40,158 nt of DNA from Chitinophaga pinensis (GTDB lineage Bacteria; Bacteroidota; Bacteroidia; Chitinophagales; Chitinophagaceae). The stretch is taken from the NCBI GenBank assembly GCA_945862385.1, contig CAMAXV010000020.1, forward strand, positions 1 through 40,158. The letters run 5' to 3'. This document shows positions 34,228 through 40,158 of the stretch, piece by piece; within the stretch, counting starts at the first letter, position 1, and every line of letters starts with the position of its first letter. Made by a program: the position numbers and the translations under genes. The notes below the pieces were generated by a model. The model saw only the letters and a list, made by a program, of their open reading frames with translations. It was not told where the DNA came from and did no database searches.

Positions 34228-34303
34228 GAGATGAGAGTTGAGAGATGTGTTTTTCTCTCAACTTAATTCTCTGAACTTGCCTTTCACCCATGTGCCTCGT
34301 GCC
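34222..34303. repeat. AGTTGAGAGATGA repeats with inverted copy and CTCGTGCC
   Basis: Two direct copies of the 14-bp unit AGTTGAGAGATGWG lie at 34222-34249, followed by the inverted CTCTCAACTTA at 34255-34265, so the tract can form a hairpin. CTCGTGCC appears at 34296-34303. The same units are found at 14739-14895 and 55-140. Confidence 0.75.
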
Positions 34304-34365
34304 TTTTGGCTAATTTAGTTTCCAACCTTTTTTCACTTTTAACCGTTCCGACAAAAACTTGTATT

Positions 34366-34591
34366 AAACCCTCCTGCCATGAGCGAAGCGAATGGATAGA
34401 GCCTGTCCGCCGTGGCGGAAGGGGCTCCGAGACTGCCAAAGGCAGGCGAGCCTGCCTGACGGTAGGCAGGTGAGGGGAGGTTGGAAATACAAAATAAATT
34501 CCACCACCCCGCCCTGTCTGCCGTCAGGCAGGCTCAACAAATTCACTTCGTTCATTTGTCTCGGCACCCCTCCTGCCCAGGAGGGGAATTT
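34366..34591. repeat. Hairpin-ended dispersed repeat, copy 3 (decayed)
   Basis: The right half (CCACCACCCCG, CTCAACAAATTCACTTCGTT, CATTTGTCTCGGCACCCC, hairpin CCCCTCCTG...CAGGAGGGG) matches copies 1 and 2 almost base for base. The left end retains only AAACCCTCCTGCC, and the interior has extra palindromes such as GTCCGCCGTGGCGGA and CTGCCGTCAGGCAG. It occupies most of the 748-bp non-coding stretch 34228-34975. Confidence 0.8.
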
Positions 34592-34688
34592 TAAATGGCA
34601 GTTGAACTTATTGCAAAGAAAAAATTAAGTACTTATAACTTTAAATATATTGTAAATGGACAGTTACCGTTTTCATCAATTTAACCCC

Positions 34689-34712
34689 AAAAAAAATGCC
34701 CCAAACGGGGCA
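34689..34712 (-). terminator. Displaced tRNA-Ser terminator
   Basis: The hairpin TGCCCC / GGGGCA with an AAAC loop is preceded on the plus strand by eight A, so on the minus strand it ends in a T run. It stands 9 bp beyond the 3'-end fragment of tRNA-Ser, exactly where the terminator of an intact minus-strand tRNA gene would be. Confidence 0.8.
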
Positions 34713-34720
34713 CCTGATTA

Positions 34721-34747
34721 CTGCGGAGACTGAGGGATTCGAACCCT
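34721..34747 (-). repeat. Distal attachment-like site: 27-bp copy of the tRNA-Ser 3' end
   Basis: The 27 bp from CTGCGGAGACTGAGGGATTC to GAACCCT are identical to 39991-40017, the T arm and 3' acceptor strand of the tRNA-Ser gene. The sequence after it bears no tRNA features, so it is not a functional tRNA gene. The orientation is the same as the intact gene. This is what remains of the native 3' end after integration of the segment between the two copies. Confidence 0.85.
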
Positions 34748-34975
34748 AGCCCACTTAGTATCGTAAAACATTGATTATCAACTATTCTTTTGCGCAATCA
34801 AGAACCACTCAAAGTTGCTAGTGTCTGAAAGTGCACACTTTCCGTTAGCTTGTATTAATATAGGATGTTTTTGAAAAAGAGAATTGGAGTAGGAGAAAAT
34901 AATTTACAAGCTGTAAAAGATTTTTATGCTTTCCCATTTCTCAAATGATATTCGTGCTTTTAATTGGATACAATA
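34748..34975. other. Non-coding left arm of the islet
   Basis: No gene is evident. It contains one exact short inverted repeat, GAAAGTG-CA-CACTTTC at 34827-34842, which could be an integrase arm or regulatory site. Otherwise nothing recognisable is seen. Confidence 0.4.
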
Positions 34976-35554
34976 TTAAACTTCCATTATATAATACTTC
35001 CATTGTACATTGTGTGCATCTTGAAAAGGTTTCCAGGTTTCGATATAGGTTTGGTTTAATGAAATGGCTCCTTTTTTCATTAGAAAATCTGGTAGGTCAG
35101 TTTTTTCAATTGAACTTATATTTACCTCTTCCCCATTGAATCTAAAATATATCCCTGAATCTGCTTGTGGGGCCAACCAAAATGATGACCTCTCCGTTAT
35201 AAGAATACAATAGCAAGATGTAAAACCACTCGAGCGAAGTTCTTCAGTAAACTTGATATCCTCTATAGCATGAAACATCTCCTTGGGTGCTCCACAATTT
35301 TCTCTTGGTACTTTTAATTCGATTAAATATTTACGACCTTCGTGGTCTGTTATATAAATATCCATTTCCTTTTTCCTAAATGGTTGTAGAGGCCTAAATA
35401 CACGTGTGATTGGATATTCAAGCCGTACACAATGATCTGGCAAAGCGTTGCGTAAATAAATCGCCAACTCATGCTGTAAACCTGCTTCATTGTATAATTC
35501 ATATCCATTTGAGTTGTTCTGTTCAAAAAATTGGTCTAATAATAATCTATTCAT
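34976..35554 (-). CDS. PD-(D/E)XK nuclease-like protein of unknown function
   Basis: The 192-residue product has an N-terminal helix with Glu (YNEAGLQHELAIYLRNALP), then RKKEMDIYITDHEGRKYLIE followed by LKVPR, giving the Asp...Glu-x-Lys core of restriction-endonuclease-like folds. After it come HAIEDIKFTEELRSSGF and CYCILITERSSFWL, the usual conserved helix and strand of such domains. No named family was recognised with certainty. It lacks a signal peptide. It shares strand with the ATPase gene 210 bp upstream of it in transcription order. A defence or nucleic-acid processing role is only a guess based on fold and island context. Confidence 0.65.
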   Translation of the reverse strand: MNRLLLDQFFEQNNSNGYELYNEAGLQHELAIYLRNALPDHCVRLEYPITRVFRPLQPFRKKEMDIYITDHEGRKYLIELKVPRENCGAPKEMFHAIEDIKFTEELRSSGFTSCYCILITERSSFWLAPQADSGIYFRFNGEEVNISSIEKTDLPDFLMKKGAISLNQTYIETWKPFQDAHNVQWKYYIMEV

Positions 35555-35764
35555 AATTATCTATTTGTTTTTCAAGGTTATTTTAATCAATATGATAAGA
35601 ATTACCGATTAATTTTGGCAAAATATATTTACAGATAAGTCAAGATAGATATTTTTGATACCGACTCAACACTAGCTCAAACTTTTATTTATAAACACTC
35701 AAAACCTGCTAAGCAATTTCAGCAATTACAGAAAACAAACTCTATTCCATACTAACAATCAATT

Positions 35765-37060
35765 TTATTCAATAAAAGTCCAGCATGCATATAACGGCAA
35801 ATTTACCAACCAATCATCTTTTCTGTAATCTGATAAGGAAGTGCGGATGCTCATTTCCGGACTAAACTTCTGATGATAAGATTTAAGACTTTTAGCTTTA
35901 AGATTTTCAGCAGCTTTCACTTCAATGGGAATAATGAGATTTTGGTATTGAATCAGAAAATCAATTTCTGCTGTGGCTTTTTCTGCCGACCAATAATAAA
36001 TGGGTAGCTGATCGATAGATTTCAGTTGCTGCAAAACATATTGCTCTGTCAATGCACCTTTAAATTCCTCAAAAAGAGACTGTTCACTGATTAAAGTATG
36101 TATATCGAGATTTCCCATTGCTGCCAGTAAACCTACGTCCAATATAAACAACTTAAAATCTGAAAGTACTGCATAAGCGATCAGTGGCATGCCAGGTTTA
36201 TTACACCTATTTACCTTATGAACAATACCCGCATTTGTAAGCCATTCAATCGCCAATTCAAATTCTCGGGCCCTAGCGCCTTTCTTTAAATTTCCATAGG
36301 TAAACTTTCTATTTTCCTTTGCCAGTTGTGAAGGAAGAGATTGCCATACGAGCCTTATTCTGGGAACAATCTCATTGGGTGCATGTTTTGAAAAATCCTG
36401 TTCATAAGATGACAGAATATTCAATTGTTTTTCCCTAACTTTTTTAAAATCCTTTTGATTGATAAAAGTTAACACCACTTCTGGCATTCCGCCCACATAA
36501 TAGTATTGCTTTAATAAATCAATGTATTTTGATTTAAAAGCAGTTACTAAACCCCAATCCTTTTTTTGCAATAAATCCAATAGCTGAGGCTCATTGACAG
36601 CCAACAAAAACTCTGAAAAACTCAAAGGATGTAAATCTAAAAAATCAACCTTCCCTACAGGAAAAGATCTCTTTTTATTAGAGGCAACTCCCAAAAGGGA
36701 ACCGGCAGCTACGATATGGTATTGATTTGCGTTCTCTTGAAAATATTTTAAAGAAGTAATGGCGGCCTCGCACTCTTGGATTTCATCTAGAATAACCAAG
36801 GTTTCACCAGGAACAATGTCGGCTCCTGTTTCAATTTTTAAAGCCAAGATCAGCTTTTCAACCTCAAAGCCACTTTCAAAAATATGATGAAGCGATAGTG
36901 CCGTTTCAAAATTCACATAGGCAACGTTTTTATAATGCGTTTTACCAAATTCCTTCATCAACCAAGTTTTGCCTACTTGCCTAGCGCCTCGGATAATTAG
37001 AGGCTTTCTATCCATTTTTTGTTTCCATTTAATTAATGTCTCGAGTAATCCCCTCTTCAT
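35765..37060 (-). CDS. AAA ATPase with DUF4143 domain
   Basis: A 431-residue ATP-binding protein of the type annotated AAA_14 plus DUF4143. Walker A is RGARQVGKTWL (about residues 24-34), Walker B is TLVILDEIQE, and an ATPase sensor-like segment YHIVAAGSLLGVA follows, then FPVGKVDFLDLHPLSFSEFL. The C-terminal DUF4143 part contains AEIDFLIQYQNLIIPIEVKA, an Asp...Glu-x-Lys nuclease-like core. These proteins are common on mobile or genomic-island DNA in many bacteria and archaea; their function is not known. The ATG at 37060 is the only fitting start. It is transcribed ahead of the nuclease-like gene. Confidence 0.88.
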   Translation of the reverse strand: MKRGLLETLIKWKQKMDRKPLIIRGARQVGKTWLMKEFGKTHYKNVAYVNFETALSLHHIFESGFEVEKLILALKIETGADIVPGETLVILDEIQECEAAITSLKYFQENANQYHIVAAGSLLGVASNKKRSFPVGKVDFLDLHPLSFSEFLLAVNEPQLLDLLQKKDWGLVTAFKSKYIDLLKQYYYVGGMPEVVLTFINQKDFKKVREKQLNILSSYEQDFSKHAPNEIVPRIRLVWQSLPSQLAKENRKFTYGNLKKGARAREFELAIEWLTNAGIVHKVNRCNKPGMPLIAYAVLSDFKLFILDVGLLAAMGNLDIHTLISEQSLFEEFKGALTEQYVLQQLKSIDQLPIYYWSAEKATAEIDFLIQYQNLIIPIEVKAAENLKAKSLKSYHQKFSPEMSIRTSLSDYRKDDWLVNLPLYACWTFIE

Positions 37061-37487
37061 ATCCTTAGTATTTTGTGTACCAAATTACACTTATTCGTTT
37101 GTTTTTGTGTATGTTGATGTCAAAATAAAAAATGAATATGGGCTTAATATTAGCTAATTGATTGATAATGAATTATTAAAATGAAGATTACTTTTGGACA
37201 ATTAAAAATAAATAATACACACAGAGACAAGATGTACCTCATGTGCCAGTAAAATATCCTTTATCGATTTTACTTAGCAAAGCGGATTTTAGGAATAAAA
37301 CTTGTGCTCAGAAGTTTAAAAAAAGCATCAAAATATGCATTTGTCTTTATTATAAAACACAAGAATTATCAATAGGGTTGGATACCGAAAGGAATAGAAA
37401 AAGGAAAATTATCAAAAAAAAAAAATCCTATTTCCACACAGGTGATCCTACTTGCGTATTTTTCAATTCAACTATGAGCATGGTAAT
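37061..37487. other. AT-rich non-coding stretch
   Basis: This stretch upstream of the ATPase gene is strongly AT-rich and includes a 12-base A run at about 37416. No convincing gene, RNA or repeat is seen; the one plus-strand open frame lacks any recognisable content. A promoter for the ATPase gene is expected in its left part. Confidence 0.4.
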
Positions 37488-37607
37488 ATGAAAAACAATG
37501 ATCTTGAATTAGTCGTTGCCAAATCGAATGTGGAAAGCTACCTTATGACTTTAAAAATCATTCATGATTATATTTCCAACAATGAACCTATCCCAGTAAT
37601 AACGTAA
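37488..37607 (+). pseudogene. Short ORF cut by the IS66 left end
   Basis: A 39-residue frame begins MKNNDLELVVAKSNVESYLM and ends IPVIT followed by TAA. That TAA is bases 2-4 of the IS66 inverted repeat GTAAGC, so the stop comes from the insertion. The continuation expected on the other side of the element (39858 onward) was not found. The family is not recognised. Confidence 0.4.
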
Positions 37608-37671
37608 GCCCCCGACCAATGCCATATTGTTGGGATGAGTTTGATTTAATTTCTTTGTGAAAAGGAATTTT

Positions 37672-37968
37672 ATGGGTTCAGATTCATCATTGGAGCATAT
37701 TAAAAGTTTGATTCGCAGCTGGGAGTTAAGCGGTTTATCGAAGTCGGCATTTTGCCGTGATCAGCAGATGTCATATCATAAATTTAATTACTGGCACAAA
37801 CGCATTGGTACACCTGTTCGGTCTGCTGCAGCGTTTGTTCCGGTAGAAGTAATTAATCCACGGACAGCATTAACTGAGCGAATAACTGTTAGAAGTAAAT
37901 CCGGAATGGAAGTATCCTTTCCTATGAACAAGGAATCGATTGATTTGATTCGTCAACTGCTTCAGTAA
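37672..37968 (+). CDS. tnpA: IS66 accessory protein TnpA
   Basis: A 98-residue helix-turn-helix-type accessory protein with the IS66 OrfA pattern (SLIRSWELSGLSKSAFCRDQ, then YHKFNYWHKRIG). The ATG at 37672 is preferred, though a GTG five codons upstream is also open. Its stop overlaps the ATG of tnpB by one base (TAATG), indicating coupled translation. Confidence 0.85.
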   Translation: MGSDSSLEHIKSLIRSWELSGLSKSAFCRDQQMSYHKFNYWHKRIGTPVRSAAAFVPVEVINPRTALTERITVRSKSGMEVSFPMNKESIDLIRQLLQ

Positions 37969-38342
37969 TGCTTCATTTACATCCGGAATCAAGGTATTAC
38001 TGGTTCCATGGGAAGACAGATTTTCGAAAAGGTTTTGATGGTCTATGCGGACTGGTTAGAGAACACATGGAGCGGGAAGTGACAGATGGTGGCCTGTTCA
38101 TTTTTGTGAATAGTCGGCGTAACCAGCTCAAACTACTTCATTGGGAAGGAGACGGGTTGGCTATGTATCACAAGAGATTGGAGAAAGGTATTTTTGAAGA
38201 GCCACAACGGAGTGTTGATGGTAGTTCAGTAGTGATTACTGCTGAAGAGTTACAATTAATTCTGCAGGGTATTGTGCTGAACTCTGTGGTCAAGCGCAAG
38301 CGATATGTTCATTACAACAGGTTATCCACAGTTGGAAAATGA
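37968..38342 (+). CDS. tnpB: IS66 accessory protein TnpB
   Basis: The 124-residue protein carries the IS66 Orf2 signature YYWFHGKTDFRKGFDGLCGL and continues with FVNSRRNQLKLLHWEGDGLA and KRLEKGIFEEP. This protein is required for IS66 transposition, but its exact role is unknown. It is translated by stop-start overlap with tnpA and has the normal length. Confidence 0.92.
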   Translation: MLHLHPESRYYWFHGKTDFRKGFDGLCGLVREHMEREVTDGGLFIFVNSRRNQLKLLHWEGDGLAMYHKRLEKGIFEEPQRSVDGSSVVITAEELQLILQGIVLNSVVKRKRYVHYNRLSTVGK

Positions 38343-38453
38343 TCCGAGTTTTTGCAAAAAGGTTATCCACTTTTTGGCTTTAAAAGTGGGTAATTAAATC
38401 AGTATTTTTACTTGTTACAATGCAGTGTGGATGAGACCTTTGAGCTATCAAAG

Positions 38454-39803
38454 ATGATTAGTGAAGCTCAATATAACGAAGTAATTAAAAGCAATCAGCA
38501 ACTCACTGAAATTGTAGCATCGCTTCAGAAAATCAATGCTGATTTGCAACTTCAACTTCAAAACTATCAGTTACAGATTCTTGAGTTGAAGCGTTTAATC
38601 TACGGCAGTAAATCAGAACGTTTCAAGTCGGAACAAACTGTTGGATCGGTTCCAACTCTTTTTGAGGTAGCTCCTCTTGCTGAAGAAGTGGTGGTGTCCA
38701 CAGAGCAGGTGAGTTATGAGCGAACAAAAAAAGAAACCCGTATCAATCATCCTGGCAGAAATGCCTTCCCTGAGCAGGTACAGGCAGCTGCCCCGGATCG
38801 TATCTTCAGCCGCAGCAGTGTGGATGAGAGTCTGGTGGCCAATGTGATTGTAGAGAAGTACGTGGATCATTTGCCGCTCTATCGTCAGGCTAAGCGTTAC
38901 GAGCGTCAGGGTGTGGTTATATCAGAGAGTACACTGGGAGACATCATCAGTTCCTGTTCAAAAGTACTTGAACCCTTGTATGAAGCTCACTACAAGGAGG
39001 TGTTGTCTTGCGGATACCTGAATGTAGACGAAACCACTATTAGGGTGCAAACCAGTGAAAAGAAAGGGGCTACCCATCAGGGATACTACTGGGTGTTATA
39101 TGATAACCTCAACCGAACGGTGTTATTTACCTATGATCCTACCAGAAAAAAGGAAACCCCTCAACGGTTATTGAAGGGATACCAAGGATATTTGCAGTGC
39201 GATGGTTTTTCGGGATACGACAACTTTGATGACGTAGACGGCATTACACTGGTGGGTTGTTTGGCGCATGCCAGAAGAAAGTTCCATGAGGCATCGAACA
39301 GTGATAAAACCAGAGCCAATGAAGCCTTGAAGAGATTCCAGGCTGTGTATGACATTGAAAGACAAATCAAGACCACCCAAATTAGTGGTGAAGAAAAGAA
39401 GCAATCCAGAATAGCACATGCGCTACCGTTACTTAAAGAACTAAAGTCCTGGATGGAAAAAACCTATCCGCAAGTATTACCATTGAGTGCTATGGGAAAG
39501 GCCATCAATTATAGTTTGAAGCGATGGGATAAGCTTTGCCTCTACGCCGAAACAGCTATCCTTGATCCGGACAATAACAAAGTCGAAAACAGCATCAGAC
39601 CTGTGGCCATAGGAAGAAAGAATTATTTGTTTGCAGGAAGTCATGAAGCAGCACAACGAGGCGCCATGATGTACAGCCTGTTGGGAACCTGCAAAGCACA
39701 TGGTATTGAACCATATGCCTGGCTCCAAGATATCTTGATCAAATTACCAGCACACCCCATCAACAGAATCAAAGAATTACTGCCGCAGTATTACTATAAA
39801 TAA
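38454..39803 (+). CDS. tnpC: IS66 transposase TnpC (lacks the zinc-finger region)
   Basis: A DDE transposase of 449 residues from ATG 38454 (MISEAQYNEVIKSNQQLTE); a TTG 14 codons upstream is open but unlikely. It begins with a leucine-rich coiled coil and LKRLIYGSKSERF. The DDE domain is intact with NVDETTIRVQ (Asp), LQCDGFSGYDNF (Asp) and NNKVENSIRPVAIGRKNYLF (Glu), plus the C-terminal LLGTCKAHGIEPYAWL. Between HPGRNAFPEQ and the VEKYVDHLPLYRQ core, where most IS66 transposases have about 55-60 residues of zinc-finger region, only some 20 are present (PDRIFSRSSVDES). This explains the short length relative to the usual 500 or more. Confidence 0.9.
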   Translation: MISEAQYNEVIKSNQQLTEIVASLQKINADLQLQLQNYQLQILELKRLIYGSKSERFKSEQTVGSVPTLFEVAPLAEEVVVSTEQVSYERTKKETRINHPGRNAFPEQVQAAAPDRIFSRSSVDESLVANVIVEKYVDHLPLYRQAKRYERQGVVISESTLGDIISSCSKVLEPLYEAHYKEVLSCGYLNVDETTIRVQTSEKKGATHQGYYWVLYDNLNRTVLFTYDPTRKKETPQRLLKGYQGYLQCDGFSGYDNFDDVDGITLVGCLAHARRKFHEASNSDKTRANEALKRFQAVYDIERQIKTTQISGEEKKQSRIAHALPLLKELKSWMEKTYPQVLPLSAMGKAINYSLKRWDKLCLYAETAILDPDNNKVENSIRPVAIGRKNYLFAGSHEAAQRGAMMYSLLGTCKAHGIEPYAWLQDILIKLPAHPINRIKELLPQYYYK

Positions 39804-39926
39804 TCTCCTTACACAATCTTTACCACATCAGCAACATGGTATCGGTCGGATGCTTACGAAATTAGCCTATTCTTGGTCTCTGATTTTACCCAAAAACCCT
39901 GCTTTTGTCTGCTTCGCCTTGCATCA

Positions 39927-39976
39927 ATAAAAAATGCAAAGCATTGACAATGTTGAAGTTGCAATGTTTTGCATTT
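39927..39976 (-). terminator. Terminator downstream of tRNA-Ser (islet-derived)
   Basis: On the minus strand AAATGCAAAACATTG (15 bp) pairs, with one mismatch, with CAATGCTTTGCATTT and is followed by a T run and ATT. It lies just past the 3' end of the tRNA gene, on the islet side of the direct repeat, so it replaces the displaced native terminator at 34689. Confidence 0.7.
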
Positions 39977-39990
39977 CTTTGCAAGATATT

Positions 39991-40017
39991 CTGCGGAGAC
40001 TGAGGGATTCGAACCCT
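39991..40017 (-). repeat. Proximal attachment-like site in tRNA-Ser
   Basis: This 27-bp sequence is identical to 34721-34747. It covers the T arm and 3' acceptor strand of the intact tRNA-Ser gene and three bases beyond (CAG on the minus strand). Confidence 0.85.
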
Positions 40018-40081
40018 CGATACCCTTTAGAGGTATACACACTTTCCAGGCGTGCTCCTTCAACCACTCGGACAAGTCTCC
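39994..40081 (-). tRNA. tRNA-Ser (anticodon GGA)
   Basis: The minus strand folds as a class II tRNA of 88 nt: acceptor GGAGACT / AGTCTCC, D arm TCCGAGTGGTTGAAGGA, anticodon stem CACGC / GTGTG with loop CTGGAAA (anticodon GGA, reading UCC and UCU), a long variable arm TATACCTCTAAAGGGTATC, T arm GAGGG TTCGAAT CCCTC, and discriminator G. CCA is not encoded, as is usual in Bacteroidota. Confidence 0.95.
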
Positions 40082-40094
40082 TTTTGAAGGAGTG

Positions 40095-40102
40095 CAAAAA
40101 TA
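40095..40102 (-). promoter_or_regulatory. Candidate -7 box for tRNA-Ser
   Basis: The minus strand reads TATTTTTG, matching TAnnTTTG, 13 bp ahead of the mature 5' end. No clear -33 box is present in the remaining sequence before the window edge. Confidence 0.45.
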
Positions 40103-40158
40103 ATCTTATTCAGTCAGAAGCGGAAGATTTTTTTGGCATTTTGCGTCGTTATTTCATC

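Larger units (their letters stand above)
37604..39857 (+). mobile_element. IS66-family insertion sequence
   Basis: The element runs from GTAAGCCCCCGACCAATGCC at the left to the inverted GTAAGCATCCGACCGATACC at the right, both with the GTAAGC ends typical of IS66. It is 2254 bp and encodes the three canonical proteins TnpA, TnpB and TnpC in order. The expected 8-bp target duplication is absent: the flanks read GTAATAAC and GAAATTAG. One flank may have been lost by later rearrangement. Confidence 0.9.
34721..40017. mobile_element. Putative tRNA-Ser-integrated genomic islet (integrase lost)
   Basis: Two 27-bp direct repeats of the tRNA-Ser 3' end lie 5270 bp apart. The segment carries a nuclease-like gene, a DUF4143 ATPase gene and an IS66 element; codon use and base composition are visibly AT-richer than the sugar operons. 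The original tRNA terminator lies at the far end and a new one beside the intact gene. No integrase or recombinase gene was seen, so the islet is probably a remnant or was mobilised from elsewhere. Confidence 0.7.

Noticed and set aside
34721-34790. Second tRNA-Ser gene
   Set aside because: Only the T arm and 3' acceptor strand are present; the D arm, anticodon arm and 5' acceptor strand are missing.
34827-34842. GAAAGTG-CA-CACTTTC dyad as a definite integrase binding site
   Set aside because: It is a single short dyad and no integrase is present to relate it to, so it is recorded only as a note.
37243-37491. Open frame of 82 codons upstream of IS66
   Set aside because: It lies in very AT-rich DNA, has lysine-run composition and no recognisable motif, and no plausible start signal; more likely chance.
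39858-39926. Remaining part of the ORF cut by IS66
   Set aside because: No frame in this stretch continues the 39-residue start convincingly, and it holds no recognisable domain.

Overview
The window looks like a chromosome segment of a Bacteroidota bacterium, probably from the Chitinophagaceae or a related group. Supporting evidence is the type IX secretion genes porU and porV beside the gliding lipoprotein gene gldJ and murF, DUF4292 and DUF983 genes, DUF4369/TlpA-type thioredoxins, and -7 boxes of the Bacteroidota form TAnnTTTG. No lookup was possible, so the family names come from motif and sequence recognition.

Positions 1-13900 are core genome. On the minus strand, in transcription order, are porU, porV, a terminator, ispF, dut, a DUF4292 lipoprotein and an EnvC-like murein hydrolase activator. 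Divergent from porU on the plus strand are gldJ, a strong terminator, murF, a DUF983 protein, a TlpA-like thioredoxin lipid/redox protein and class II fructose-bisphosphate aldolase. A two-sided terminator ends this block.

Positions 13950-18090 hold an altronate dehydratase (uxaA) and a KduD-type dehydrogenase for hexuronate breakdown on the minus strand, then a di-haem cytochrome c peroxidase lipoprotein on the plus strand.

Positions 18570-31725 carry two co-directional gene sets. The first has a propeller/cytochrome dehydrogenase, a DUF4432 epimerase-like protein, a phosphomannose-isomerase-like cupin and a giant SGNH/propeller/HEAT/cytochrome protein. The second has an exported ThuA-like protein, two TIM-barrel sugar isomerases, a Gfo/Idh/MocA oxidoreductase and an exported DUF1080 3-keto-glycoside hydrolase-type protein. 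Together they suggest an oxidative sugar catabolic route with cytochrome-coupled steps in the periplasm and NAD-dependent and isomerase steps in the cytoplasm. An esterase-like lipoprotein with its own promoter follows.

Positions 32720-40158 are accessory DNA. They hold an IS3-type element beside a fragment of an Rpn/PD-(D/E)XK transposase-nuclease gene, then a 5.3 kb segment bounded by a 27-bp direct repeat of the 3' end of tRNA-Ser(GGA). Inside that segment are a PD-(D/E)XK-like nuclease, a DUF4143 ATPase and a complete-ended IS66 element. The displaced tRNA terminator still lies at the far boundary, which is the arrangement expected after tRNA-targeted integration.

The window is rich in dispersed repeats: three long hairpin-ended elements with a CCTCCTG-TC-CAGGAGG core, a 14-bp AGTTGAGAGATGA-type repeat at two loci, and short CTCGTGCC / YGTCCCT repeats, one array of which lies in frame inside uxaA.
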